From positions 558,001 to 622,000 of the forward strand of contig JAQGEQ010000177.1 in assembly GCA_034620365.1 (NCBI GenBank): a stretch of 64,000 bases of DNA, written 5' to 3'. The position numbers were made by a program, and so were the translations under genes. The notes beneath the pieces were generated by a model. The model was not told the DNA's origin, ran no database searches, and saw nothing but the letters and a program-made list of their open reading frames with translations. Below, one piece after another: positions 37,030 through 48,885 of the stretch. Numbering within the stretch: the first letter of the stretch is position 1; every line of letters begins with the position of its first letter. Origin of the DNA: Pegea sp. RAD2-039 (Eukaryota > Chordata > Thaliacea > Salpida > Salpidae).

Positions 37030-37225
37030 CTATAGTGTAGTGGTTACCAAACCTACCAAACACGCAGAAGGTCAATAAAAGGAAGGTGCATATTACAAAC
37101 TTAGACGGACACATATTTGTGACAAGTGAAGTCCATAAGATATCCAGATAAAAGACCTGCAGTCTATTTTATGGCAACACTTCTAGGAGACGCAAATGTT
37201 CCGAGCCTCGCACTTTACTTAGTAT
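37030..37225 (+). repeat. tRNA-Val(AAC)-like SINE or tRNA pseudogene
   Basis: Positions 37032-37073 follow the 5' two thirds of a eukaryotic tRNA-Val(AAC): A-box/D-arm TAGTGTAGTGGTTA, an anticodon arm with loop containing AAACAC and 3' stem GCAG, then AAGGTC of the variable region. The T-arm is destroyed (CAATAAAAGG in place of the B-box), so it is not a functional tRNA gene. About 140 nt of unusually GC-containing unrelated sequence follows to about 37225, as in a tRNA-headed SINE. No second copy of the body was found in the window. Confidence 0.6.
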
Positions 37226-37792
37226 CCGGTATTTTTAAGTTATTTTTTTATTTACAAATATTTATGAAAAGAATTTATTCCATTTAAGTCAAGCATGCTG
37301 AATTCAAATTTATTTTAGTAGGTTCTTTTTGAAGTAAAATTCATAAAAAGCTCTCGGTACAAAATAGTAACTCAAAGTAAATAAAAAAAAACATTTTGAT
37401 TTATTGTAAACATTTGGCATACAATATTATTTAAATTGTTTTGGGTATTTATAAATTGCCAAAAAATATAATATACAATTTAAGATACAAGAAAGAAGCA
37501 AGCTTTGTTTTAAAACATTTGTTTATCGAAAAGTATTTCAAAAATCAATAATAGAAAAAATATATTTAAAAGTTAGTTCAAACTCCAAATTTAAATTTTC
37601 AAACCAAAATCAAATTTCAGACTGGTTACAATTTGTTTTTACATTTGATAGATAAATTATTAAACAAAGTTAAACTTTTTTAAAATGCTGTACAACTAAA
37701 CTCATTAATTAGAGTTCTTTAAAAAGGAGGAATATTTCAAGCAGCTACATCTTCAATCATTAGAACTTCTTCTGATCTTCGAATGCACTTCC
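37226..37792. other. Intergenic, no gene seen
   Basis: AT-rich sequence downstream of the orphan gene on the minus strand. It contains only the poly(A) candidate listed next. Confidence 0.5.
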
Positions 37793-37798
37793 TTTATT
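37793..37798 (-). terminator. Candidate poly(A) signal of the 125-residue orphan gene
   Basis: AATAAA on the minus strand lies 26 nt past the stop; a second hexamer directly abuts the stop at 37818-37823. Confidence 0.45.
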
Positions 37799-37823
37799 TT
37801 TCACCAAAATTTTGTCGTTTATT

Positions 37824-38201
37824 TTAATAGAAATAATTATTTTCTTCATTCCAAATTGGTGTTAATGTCAAGTTATTCTGATTTTTATTTAACCACTCAT
37901 CCAATTTATCTTTAACATCATTTAATTTTCCTTTATAAATGGTTGAAACTTTTAAAGTTTCTTTCGTACATTTATAAATTCTCAAGATATAATATTCACC
38001 ATCAAATGTTTGAAGAATTTGTGTCTTATAGATTTTACAATACCCATCTTTGTATTTTGTTGCGTAATAGTTGAAGCAAACATCATCTTCTGTATAAACT
38101 TCACAAGATGAAAGCTTCGTGGGCTTATTTCGTAGTTTTAGTTTAATTTTATTTCCATATTTGAGAAAAAATCGTAAACTTAGATAATGATTAGTTTCCA
38201 T
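37824..38201 (-). CDS. Hypothetical single-exon protein, 125 aa
   Basis: An uninterrupted frame with protein-like composition: Lys/Tyr/Asn-rich, four cysteines (about residues 33, 42, 55 and 78), blocks DDVCFNYYATKYKDGYC and KDKLDEWLNKNQ, ending in aromatic residues. No signal peptide and no membrane segment. I do not recognise a family. Support for being a gene: an in-frame stop lies just upstream of the ATG, a splice-acceptor-like ATTTATAG sits 4 nt before the ATG (possible 5' UTR intron), and poly(A) hexamers follow the stop at once. It lies alone between retroelement remnants, so a lineage-restricted or mobile-element-carried origin is possible. Confidence 0.5.
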   Translation of the reverse strand: METNHYLSLRFFLKYGNKIKLKLRNKPTKLSSCEVYTEDDVCFNYYATKYKDGYCKIYKTQILQTFDGEYYILRIYKCTKETLKVSTIYKGKLNDVKDKLDEWLNKNQNNLTLTPIWNEENNYFY

Positions 38202-38204
38202 TTA

Positions 38205-41200
38205 GCTATAAATGCAACAACAACTAATTTAGTTAAAACATAAAATCAATTCAATTAGTAAAAATAATAATGTTTATATATTATGGCTAACTACAAAGTA
38301 AGGGCTAAAACGTAATTTTAAATGAAATTTCTCTCGTTCTTAAATTCAATGTAACGTATCACTTTTTAGAAAATGTAATATAAGTGCCACGCTGATACCA
38401 GATTGTTTTGACATCAATCATTCAAAAATCTTACTAAATAGTTAACTTTTAAAAACTTTGCCTCTAGTTTTATTGCACAAATATTGATAACTTGTTATTT
38501 ATTTTCAATTTGTTAATTCTATATTGCCAACTAATTGCCAACTATTTAGATAAATCTTGGAAAATATTCGCTATAATATAAATATTCCTCAAAGAATATG
38601 AAGCTAAGAACCGTCTCTGAAATCTCTTCATACATATGATATCTACAATTTTTACCAACTGAATTTAAAGGCTTCAAATTTTGTAGCCTCTTTTTTACAC
38701 ATGTTTTAATTTAATCACACAAAACGATCAATATTACACAGCAGAGCAAATAACAAAGGATATTTCTTAATTCAGTTCTTTTCTTAAACATTAAGCATTT
38801 TGTGAAATTTTCAGACTGTTTTGTAAAAATATTACATTTTACTATTGTCTATTTACATTTACGTAATCTCGCACGTAAAGACGTTAAATGAATTCTGATA
38901 TCTACTATAAACATAAAAACAAAAACTCTTTTCACTTACTTCTTTAAAATATAAATGTTTACAGCTAACATAAAAAAAAACTTTTAATTGAAATTAAGAC
39001 CCCCGAAAATACTTGCAAAGGTTATCTTTGTTTTAACAAATAAGTTAAAGGGAAAAAATTAAGGAAGAAAGCGTTCTTTTAACAACTAAAAAAAAGCTAA
39101 ATGAAATATTTAAAATTGAAAATATTTTTAATCACTAATGAAAACTTTACATTCAATAAAATCAGAAAATACTTTGAATAACATTTAAAAGCTTTCATCA
39201 TTTTATTGCTTTGTAATGATCGTTTAAAACTGACAGTTTTTAAAGTGCAACTAATTTTTCCACAACATTAGTTGAAATATTTCAATAAAAGCAATTAAGA
39301 TGTAGCATTTGTTTCAAACAAAGCTGACTCACACATAGTCGTATTATAAAAACCTAACTTTATGAAAATCGGAACTTAGCCAAATAAAAAGATGTTATTT
39401 TTTATTTAACAAAAGTTGAAATAAACCCAAATAGAAACTGATTAATCAATTGAAAGTATTTTCTAAAACTATTTACAAAAAAAACATACTTTTAAAATTG
39501 TTTAGTATAATATATAAATAAATATCGATACAATATACAGAAGAAATAGTACAAAAATTTACCTTAACATTATATGATGTTAAAACAAACAAAAACTTTG
39601 AACAATTTAAGCTATCTAACAATACTAAAAATATAACTAACTTACTATCAGAATGTTTATTATTATACTATTAGTAACTATCTAACTTTACTTAAATTCA
39701 GTAAAAATTATTGCTTAAATTTAAAGCCTCTTTAAAGCTTCTTCTTGAATTTAAACAAAACTAAAATAAAAAAAATAGTAGAAAAAGTTTCATATAAACT
39801 ATTTTTATAGATATTTTTAATATAAATATTGAAATCATCAACGTCAGCAGTTTATAAATGATGGTACATACTATATCTAAAACTTACTTAACTTTAAGTT
39901 CTTTCTACTTTTGATTTATGGTTATATGAAACCTTAAAATAAATGAGGAATACTTATTTAATAGGACCATTGGAAGATTTAAACAGGACTGTAAGATTCA
40001 AAAATATTAAAAATATAAACATAACAAACGTAAATACTCTTATATCAAACATTTAATTTTTTGAGTGAATTGTTTTATTAATTACTAGTTTTTTGATATT
40101 TGTTCTAAAAAAATATAAAGTTATGAACACAAGTAACTTGCTTCAAATACTAATCAAACAATTAGAGCAGCTTAAAACTTACACAGAAATATCAGAATCT
40201 AAAAATAAAATATAAATAAATTAAGACCAGATTAATATTACAATTGTCTTTCAAAAAAGGATATTAAGTGCATCATATTTTAATGCGTTTTTAGTTACAC
40301 ATAAAAAGTGAGATAATTTTATTTGTTAATGGCCAAAAAAGTAGTTCAGAAGAAATTAAATAAAAGTAAATTATGTTGATTTAGTATCTTAAGCCATAAA
40401 ACAGATATCAGTAAATGGATCAAAATCGAAGAAATTAGGATTAAATAAATTCTTAGATAGTTCTTAAAAGTTTCATGGCTGGTGGCCCAGAGCAGTTTGA
40501 TTATTCAAATTATTAAAAAGATATTTAAAAAAAGAAACTATAAAATTAAATTACTTCGAAGTTATTGAAGTTTCCACAGAAATTTGTTTTACAAAATTAT
40601 TTTAAATGATTATCGACAAAAAGTTTCCAAATAGTTTGAATGACTGAAGTTAAAAAAAAAACTGTTAGTAGGTGACATTATGGGATAATTTCATCTTAAT
40701 GATATCCAAAAACCAAAACAGATGTTACAAAACCGCAAAGAAATAAATTGACGTCAGAAAGAAAAAAATTGTAATAAAAAATCGATGTTATGTTGTTTTT
40801 AAGAGTTTATTTGATTAAGTTGAGTAACTTTAAAACTTCTACGTCAATAGAATCAAGTCTAGATCTAATGAAATCTTTTACCAGAGTCACGATTTATATA
40901 TTATTTTATTAGCAACAAGAGATTCTGCAAATGTTTTTCGCAAAAACTACTTTGTATTCCTTTGTCAATTGTGATTAACAAGGGTTAGAAAATTCTTACT
41001 AAAGAGTTTGTTACATACAAAGTCAGTTGTTTCAAACTAAAAGCTGTTTCCAAAATTAATTTAGATTTGAAATCCTTTTTCAAATCCTCATACAAAGTAA
41101 CAGCGCTCATTAACTGATAGAATAAACTAATTTGTACAACTTAATATTGGATGTAATTTGAAGCAATAAAATCTATTTTCTAAATTTTCTGAATTTTGTA

Positions 41201-42660
41201 TCAAAAACAGATAATTTAATAAAATTTGTTCAAAACAATAACTAAAATTTAAGGTTTGTTCTAAGAAATAATTTGCTTTTATAGAAAATAGTTTTTTTAA
41301 ACACAAACATATTATTAATTTCTAACAATACTTTTCTCGAGCTGTAGACTGTTTTACTTCTTATCATAAAAAAGTTTACCAAATTACTAAATTTGAAAAA
41401 TAAAAGATAAATAATATATTAAAGGGTCTTTAACTGAAAATAGTTGAAGAAAATAAATATCTTATTCGTAAATAGGAATTTTTAATAGCAAATTACTTTT
41501 TATTCCCGAAGCTTGTAGAGAAAAAGTTAAAAAAATCATTTAGCAATCAAAATATTAAAAACAAATCATGTTTATAATTCAGCTGATTCACAAATAAAAG
41601 GTAATTTTTTAACTGTAGAATGATCAAAATATATTCTGAAAAATAGTTGGAAAATGAAAGCTTTCAATCGAGTTTGCTAAATACTTAACAATTTTTCATA
41701 CTTATTGAAAATTCCTAGAACTTTTTTTCTACTGCTCACTGAGTTTAATGGCATACAAAATTAAAATAAATGCTTTTCATTGTTAAACTAGTTGAAAAAG
41801 GTTCAAACAAAATAGTTAAAATTGTTTGATAAGTTTTATTATAAAATAGAAAATTCGTAACTCTACACAAGTTTACGTTTGAAAACATTTAAGAAATTGC
41901 ATAAATTCTTTGATTGTAACATTATAGAAAGAATAGAAAGTATCAGATAAAGATTATATATATGATTAAGTAATTCGATTTTAGGTTAAAATAAAACCTC
42001 TTTTGATTATACAAATATCCTAGTAGTGAGTCTTACTTAGCAGATTCAAATTAAACTTTTTTTTACTTTTTTCTTCTTGATCAATAGTTTTGTAAAATTC
42101 TTTTTAAACTTAAAGTATCAGCAAGTTATATATTAAAACGATATTTATTTCAGCTTTATTTATTCCACAAAAGTCATTCGTCATCAGCAACAATGGAAAT
42201 ACAATTTATATCCGAACAAAAGTGAGATAGGAACTGTGATAAATTTCTAAATAATTTTTAGAACCTTCAACCACTCTGGTACATGCTGTCATAGCTACAA
42301 CTCATGAAACTAAAATTCTGGTCAATTTTTAAATAAATCTTGTTGAAGAAAAAATAAGCATACAGAAAAATATTAAAAATTAAAAACAGTTGTAGAGGTA
42401 GCTTGATATTTAAGAAAATGAAACATAAAAAATTTTCAAATAATTTCAGGTTAAGTTCACTTAACTGTCTTCTTTTATTATTTTGAAGTTAAATCAAAGC
42501 TTATTTATATTCTAAACAACTTAACAACATGTTTATTTCCACTAGCATCAAGTATATTTTAAATTATCTTTTTTATTATACTTAAAAAAACACTTCAGAA
42601 AACAGAAGTTTGTAGAAGTTTTCCTATATCACAAAATGTTCAACCATATGTGTTGATAAG
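38205..42660. other. Gene desert
   Basis: About 4.5 kb of AT-rich sequence. I saw no exon-like island, no repeat shared with the rest of the window and no tRNA-like segment. Confidence 0.6.
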
Positions 42661-42689
42661 AGTCAGTAGAAGCTTTTGTTTGTTCTGCA

Positions 42690-43960
42690 GACTAAGAAGC
42701 AGTATATTCTTTCATACATTCTTCCCATGCTATATTATAAACTGCAACTTTCTCTTTATCGCAATCAGAACATTTAAATCTTCATCTTGATTCCTGATTA
42801 AGGCCAGCAGAGACTAATTCTTTGCTCGTTAGACCGTGAAGTACTTCTTCTGTATTCTTTTTTAAACTTTCTACTTCATCATAATTAGATGCTCTTTCAT
42901 TATGCTGAATAATACATAAATAATCGGAAGTCTGGGCAGTTATCGCAGCTCTTCCAGTTATTCCTTTTCTTATCCAGATGCTTTGTGGATGACCCAGTTT
43001 GAGTTTCACATGAATGAATATAATGTCCTTTCTGTCCACATCAATTGGCACGACAATTTTGTGTTTATTTCATTGTTAGATATTTAGCGCCTAAAAATAA
43101 GATCCTCTAGTGGACCTCCTTTCTCGACCGTCTGTCATGACAAATAGCTTTATATTTCTGTACTGTTTAATTAACAGATGAAGGTTACTTTTGTAAAATT
43201 TATTTATCCTGCAAACATCAGAGCTATTTTCATGTTATGTTGACTTCGAGCTTTAAGCTCTAAGCAACCCTCTTATTTGCAAAGTTCTTTGATGATCAGG
43301 TATCAATAAGTGCTTTCATTACCTTACCCTGTATAGAGATATCCATCATGACATGGTTCAATTGATTTGAATGTCGAGTAAACTCCTACTACTTCATCCA
43401 CTTGTCAAGTCAACGTGATTCTCTTATTTCTTTTTATATATGAATGTTTCTTAGAAGACCTTCTCCGAAGGTACTATGCTCGGCTATTCCCTTTCTCTCG
43501 TTTGAAACACTTACTTGATCTAGCCAGACATTTCTTTAAGCCGTGAGGTTTGTTATTAAAATATTTCAAATAAACTCTTTTCAAGGTAGCTACTGTCAGT
43601 TTTGCTTGGTTCTCATTCTTCAGTTGTGTTGAGTTTGCTGCTTTTCCTGCAGCTTCGACCGATCTCCCAGCATCCAAGTATTGGTTATTCCACTGGGCGT
43701 CGCCGCTTGATGAACAGCTTCTTCATATATTAAAATTTTATGCTCTAACACCTGCTGCCGTATTTCAATGATCATAATTCACCTATAAATGAATCTCTGA
43801 TCATGCCATCCCTATGTTCTGCTGCCATGACATTCTTAAACTCAAAGCTCTTGACTAAGTGTACCAAAGTGAGCAAAAAATATTTTAGAAATTTACTTGG
43901 CTTCTGATTTCCAGTTCGCGCAAAAAAAAACGCAAACATTTTATTTGGTTTGTTTTACAT
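42690..43960 (-). pseudogene. Decayed Ty3/gypsy-type retroelement, gag to protease
   Basis: Minus-strand fragments read in order: a gag-like segment RDSFIGEL..LKIRQQVLEHK with IYEEAVHQAA (about 43820-43720); a Lys-rich stretch with CLARSSKCFKREKG that looks like a broken CCHC knuckle (about 43520); and a protease-like piece ISIQGKVMKALIDT followed by a stop where the catalytic D-T-G would continue, then SSKNFANKRVA (about 43340-43270). Downstream, 43051-42782 encodes 89 residues with KLGHPQSIWIRKG (a faint integrase-like look), reading on after a stop into FKCSDCDKEK. No LTRs or intact reverse transcriptase were found. The gypsy call is by order and motif style. Confidence 0.55.
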
Positions 43961-44089
43961 ACATCCGTTCCAGCGTCACGTGAGCTTTTATATAAATGTG
44001 GCACCTCTCAAAGTACTAGTGGCTTATGGGGTTAAACTATTCCCAAGTTTAGTCTATTAGTCCTTATCATTCTCACTCGGCACACAATT

Positions 44090-45760
44090 TTGTAAACGTT
44101 TTCTTCCAGTGACACCAACCATAGGACGCCAACAGGTAAGTCGTACGAATGTTAGTAATCTCAGCTTTTATTGATGTTAATGATATCATTTTTGCGCCGA
44201 GATAGGTAGAATTATCTACGGCCTCGGCGTCACCACAATCGATGTTGAATGACTGTAGAATGCTATCATCTTGGCTAAGAGCTTTTGTCTAGTTTTAGGC
44301 TATTTTTCATTTCAAAGTTCGTACAGGCGGATGAAAATTGACTCATTAGCATCTGTCGCTGTTTTACTGAATGCTCAACGATTGCTGCGTCATCGACAAA
44401 AGCATGTCTCGTATGGTGATCTCTTTTACCTTGTTTTTAAATTCTAGACATCATGCAGTGAAAATACCTCTATCAGATCTTGAATGAAGATAGACTCTTT
44501 CAGTAGACGCATAGAACCTTTGTTTTTAGTAACATTTAGAAAAAAAAATTGAAGGAGTGTTACGCAGGGACACATCCTTCTTATTTAGCGTTTTTGGTGG
44601 CAAATGGTTAGAAGTAACTTTCATTATACTGGGATGTTGCCTTAGTGTACACATAAAAGATATTCACCATATTAAAAAGTCTGGGGGCAGTAAATCTTCA
44701 GCAGTATCGAGAACAGACCTTTCCTACTAAAAAGATTGAAAGCTTTGGTAAGGCCAATGAACGGGATACAGAACAACCTATGTTCTTCTTTGTATTTGAC
44801 TCATATCTCTGGTAAAACTTTTAAATCTGAAACCGCTTTGTTATTCGGGATACATTCCTTCATCCAATATGTGTAGGCGAGGAAGTAGCACACGATGCTG
44901 AGCAAGGATGTTTCTCTATGTTTATTGCAATCGAACCTAGCACCCTTATTTTATACAAAATTAGATCTTTATAATGTGTATGTCTTGTGGTACCTCTTTT
45001 TCTCTTCCGCATTCAAATACAATTTTGTGGAGATGGGACAGATTGCCTTACATTGCGTTGATAGGGCAAGTGGTATACTATCGTTGTCTTTTGCTACTTT
45101 GATTGCAAGATTGAGTTTTTCATCTTTGACTTCATCAGCATTGTATAAAATGTACGCGTATGCGCTGACTAGGATTACTGTGTCTTTTTTGGTGTGTATC
45201 CGGAAAGTTATTATACGTTTATTTCCATCCGATCCTGCAATGTTTTTGATAGCAAAATCTGTACTATGTTTTTTGCGTTCATCGGCAAGTTTGACTTGAC
45301 AGAAAAAGATGTAAGCCGGTGAGTCACGTCTCTTGAAGGACGGTAATATCGAATTTTATTCGAGTAAGCTCAATATCAATGATGGCAATCTTTCTGACGT
45401 CACGAGTGTTACAGATATCATCATCCACACCGGTGGTCATGTTACGGATGTTTCAACTTCCCATTTTAAAATGGATCCCTTTTGTACAAACTTTGTTTCA
45501 TAAACTAAACTACGAAACTGCATTGATTTTTCCAGAGCGCAAGGATAGGGTAAAAAGTGTGAAGATTCATTTGTTGCTCACTGAGCAGGATTCCACTCTT
45601 CACGCCAACAAGGTATCTAGTAGAACAAAATAACCAATACGGCCACGCCTAGATGGTGAATTAAGAGTGCCAAAACGGCACTAAGTATAGTAACAAACTA
45701 CGAGGCTTCACCTCCAAATTTCACTTTGAATTCAAAATTTTACACCTTCTAGAATAGTTA
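44090..45760 (-). mobile_element. Second copy of the same LINE, with endonuclease start but internal deletion
   Basis: Positions 45470-45310 read on the minus strand as the start of an AP-endonuclease-like domain: TRDVRKIAIIDIELTRI, then FDITVLQET. It continues with SAYAYILYNADEVKDEKL (about 45140). The frame then jumps, near 44985, to the QDIHII segment that precedes the reverse-transcriptase fingers in this family, so the rest of the endonuclease is missing. The remainder to about 44090 matches the copy at 34.3-35.8 kb: AFVDDAAIVE catalytic-box remnant at about 44400, and the N..YLG region near 44250. The 45580-45745 end resembles the body of the element at 14.1-14.3 kb. Many stops; inactive. 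Confidence 0.8.
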
Positions 45761-45769
45761 GATCGTCTG

Positions 45770-46306
45770 TACAGAAGGTCTTCTACTCGGGTCTGTAAAC
45801 TTTTCCTTGACCCTTATATATGGAATATTCATAATGGTAAGATTAAAAAAAAAAACATAAGATATAAAGAAAAGAAATTATCTGAGATAAACAGAGAAAT
45901 CATAAGATATATAAAAATTAAAGAATACTTTTAATATTTTTATTATCCAGTATAATTATATTAAAATCATTAAACAAGTTCCTTACATAAATTTATAAAT
46001 CGTATTTGAATAGAATTTATTATTACGTTTCCTATACAAATTGAAACCTATAAAAAATGATGTGGGAAAGTTTTGAATTTATCAATTACAATACTAAAAA
46101 GCTTATACTTGAGATTTTCTAGTTGAGACTTGTTTGGTTTCTTTTTAACAACTTTAAAAAATAAATCACTTATTATTTTTCTAATCTTAAAAATATGTAA
46201 GCGATGTAAGAAAGTTTGGTCGTTTTACTATTTGTCTTTGTAACTCTGCACAGCAGTTTTAAAATCCTAAGTCTCATCATAAAGAGATAATTTCAACGAT
46301 TGCAAA
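45770..46306. other. Upstream region of CRTAP
   Basis: AT-rich; it should contain the CRTAP promoter, but no TATA-like box stands at a convincing distance from the ATG. Confidence 0.4.
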
Positions 46307-48885
46307 ATGTTTAGGTGTTATGCTATCTTTACACTTCTGCTTATTGTTCACTTAACTCTGAGTGAAAAAATTAAGTTACCAGAAACTACTACGTCAGTAA
46401 GTAAACAAGATTTTTAAAATGTTTATTGCAACATGTATATTTGTTAAACAAAATTTTTGCTTATAGAGCTTTAACTCTTTTGTTTTCATTGTTTATAATT
46501 ACTTAATAGTTTTCAAGTTTAATCGTAAACTAATTATAATCTACTTGCTGTAAAAATGTGTTGAAATTAGGTAAATATAAAGAAAGAAATATTATTTTTA
46601 TACTTATAATATAAAGCTTTTGAAAATACTTTGAAATTAAATGTATTGCAGTTTATTAATGGTTAATATGTTATAAATTCATTAAAATCTGTTGATACTT
46701 GAAATTATATTAAAATGACTTGTTAAATTATATCCAATATGTTAAGTAACATATAGTATAAAAATATATTTATTAATCTTTACATATTTTAAAAATGCAG
46801 CTAATAATAATTTAGATTTTATTTAATGCTAAATATTTTCAAAAATAATTAAATTCAACTTTTTTCAGAAAAGTTTTAAGACTTTGGAAGAAATTTATGA
46901 GTTGGCCATTCAGAAATATTTGAAAGCAGATTATGAGCCAGCAATTAAGCTATTCAAGAATGTTATAGTTAAACATATGATGCTTCAGCACTCTACAATA
47001 TCATGTAATGTATGTTTATTCATTTACGTTTATAAAACTCTTTGATTTTATTCACTTATATCTTTTTGATAAAAATACTCTTAAATGTTATTTTCAGCAA
47101 AAATGTGAAAATTCAAGTATAGCCAAAGAATTAGAAACTGATTTTGAAGGTTTCCCTCTTCTGGAAGCTCTTGGAAATAAGCTTGCTTATGGAGAATGTT
47201 TTAAAGTTTGTATGGAAGGGCATCCCTATCGAGATATTTCTTCTCAACCTCTTCCACCACTTGTAAGATTCTTCTCGCTTAAATCTACTTTTATAAATCT
47301 TTAGCCTGTATTTACCTCTTATCAAATAGCATTCTAGTTGATCTATTATAGTTTATGTGAGAAAACCTTTGTCATCCCTCAAGTAAAGTAGAATGATAAT
47401 CGAATGGTTTTATTTCAGGATACTCTGGAAGAGTTGGAAATGCGGCAACCTTATAACTACTTGCAATATGCTTACTATAAAACCAAATCATTTAAAAAAA
47501 GTTGTGAGGTAGGTAAAGCTATTTTTCTGATCCTTAGTGTCATCTTTTGGCTATGGTTACTTCTTTAATATTAAATAAGCTACAGATCATATTTTTTTGC
47601 TTTTATAGGCACTTACTACATATATGCAAAAAAATCCTACAGACCAAGATATGATTAATAATAAGGAATATTATCGTACGCTGACAGATGTAAAAGCTCA
47701 TTATTTTAAAGATATAGAAGCTCCAAAGTTCCACGTAAGTTTTTTTTTGATGTAAAATATCAGGTAGCTTAACATGAAATTTTCGTTGCTACAAATTAAA
47801 TTCATTTCAAATCTATATCAAATTTCACCTTGAACAATTTCATTTACTTCTTTTGTTCATATCTAGTTGATTTAAAAGCTCGTGAATTTTTAATTCAGAA
47901 ATCATATAATGGAGGTGTGGAAGCTTATGAAGACGGTGAACACAAAAAAGCAATAAAGTTGATAGAAGAAGCACTTTTTGGTTACTTCATTGCGTTTCAT
48001 GAATGTGAAGTCATGTGTGAAAAACCCTATGAAGATGTGTTCTTCCATAAAATATATAAAACAATTGCAGGTAGCCTTTGAAGTTTGTAGAAGTTGTTTA
48101 ATTATTTGTACAGATTTAATTGAGCTTGACAAAGTTTTGATAATTTAGTTGAAAATGTAAGGACTTGGAAATGTATACAAGAATGTGAAAATGAACTTTC
48201 ACCGATCATACTAGACTGGAAAGTTGAGAACTTCACTGCTCGTTGCTTCCAGTTTCTTCAGTTTGCTTATTATCAATGTAAGTGATGTGGAACTTGTTGG
48301 CCAATTACATAATCACTTCATTTGACATTTTTTCTGGGTTTGCAGTGGGTGAAACTGCTCAAGCAGTCACTTGTGCAGCTTCTTCATACTTACTCAATCC
48401 TGAAGCTGATTTAGCTCATCAAAACGTCCAGTTTTACAAAAAACATCTTGAAAAAGCAGGATTTACTGAAAAAGATGTCTCTAAATTACTTCATCCTCGT
48501 AAAGATGCTTTACAATACTTCAATCGACTTAAAGAAATAAAAGATAACATCAACAAAGTTACTTCAATATTTTACGATGTGTTTGGTGATGAAGAGACGT
48601 TTGAAGAGAAAGATGAAGAAGATGAAGAGGTGATTGCATCATTCAATATATTTTCTTCAAAGTATTTTAGTCTTTAAAACTAAACTTGAATTTCTATTTT
48701 TACGTAAATATCTTTAAACAATTGAAGTTAAATTAACAAAACTACTTTTTTATATCCAAAAGCTGATTTTTTTAATCATTAATTTTTTTCATATAAATAT
48801 TTAGGAAGAAAAAGAAGATGAAGAACTCTCAATTAGCGACATGATTAAAATGCATATAGCAGACCAACTTACCAGAAATATATGA
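46307..48885 (+). CDS. CRTAP: Cartilage-associated protein (CRTAP)-like, collagen prolyl 3-hydroxylation complex
   Basis: In vertebrates CRTAP is the non-catalytic partner of prolyl 3-hydroxylase 1 and cyclophilin B, modifying procollagen in the ER. Exons 46307-46396, 46869-47009, 47098-47262, 47419-47508, 47609-47734, 47899-48070, 48149-48277, 48346-48629 and 48805-48885 join in frame to 425 aa. Seen: a signal peptide (1 to about 19) and the leprecan helical repeats with the family signatures QPYNYLQYAYYKT and FQFLQFAYYQ, paired cysteines, and EALFGYFIAFHECEVMCE. The junction at 47899 was chosen because it gives an ungapped match to the spacing KDLE...AY of CRTAP. No 2-oxoglutarate dioxygenase domain follows, which separates it from P3H1-3. 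The C-terminus is very acidic and lacks a KDEL-type signal. P3H4 is the alternative name. Confidence 0.9.

Noticed and set aside
44895-45633. Plus-strand frames of 134 and 84 codons
   Set aside because: They run antisense across the LINE endonuclease segment, which carries the recognisable motifs on the minus strand.
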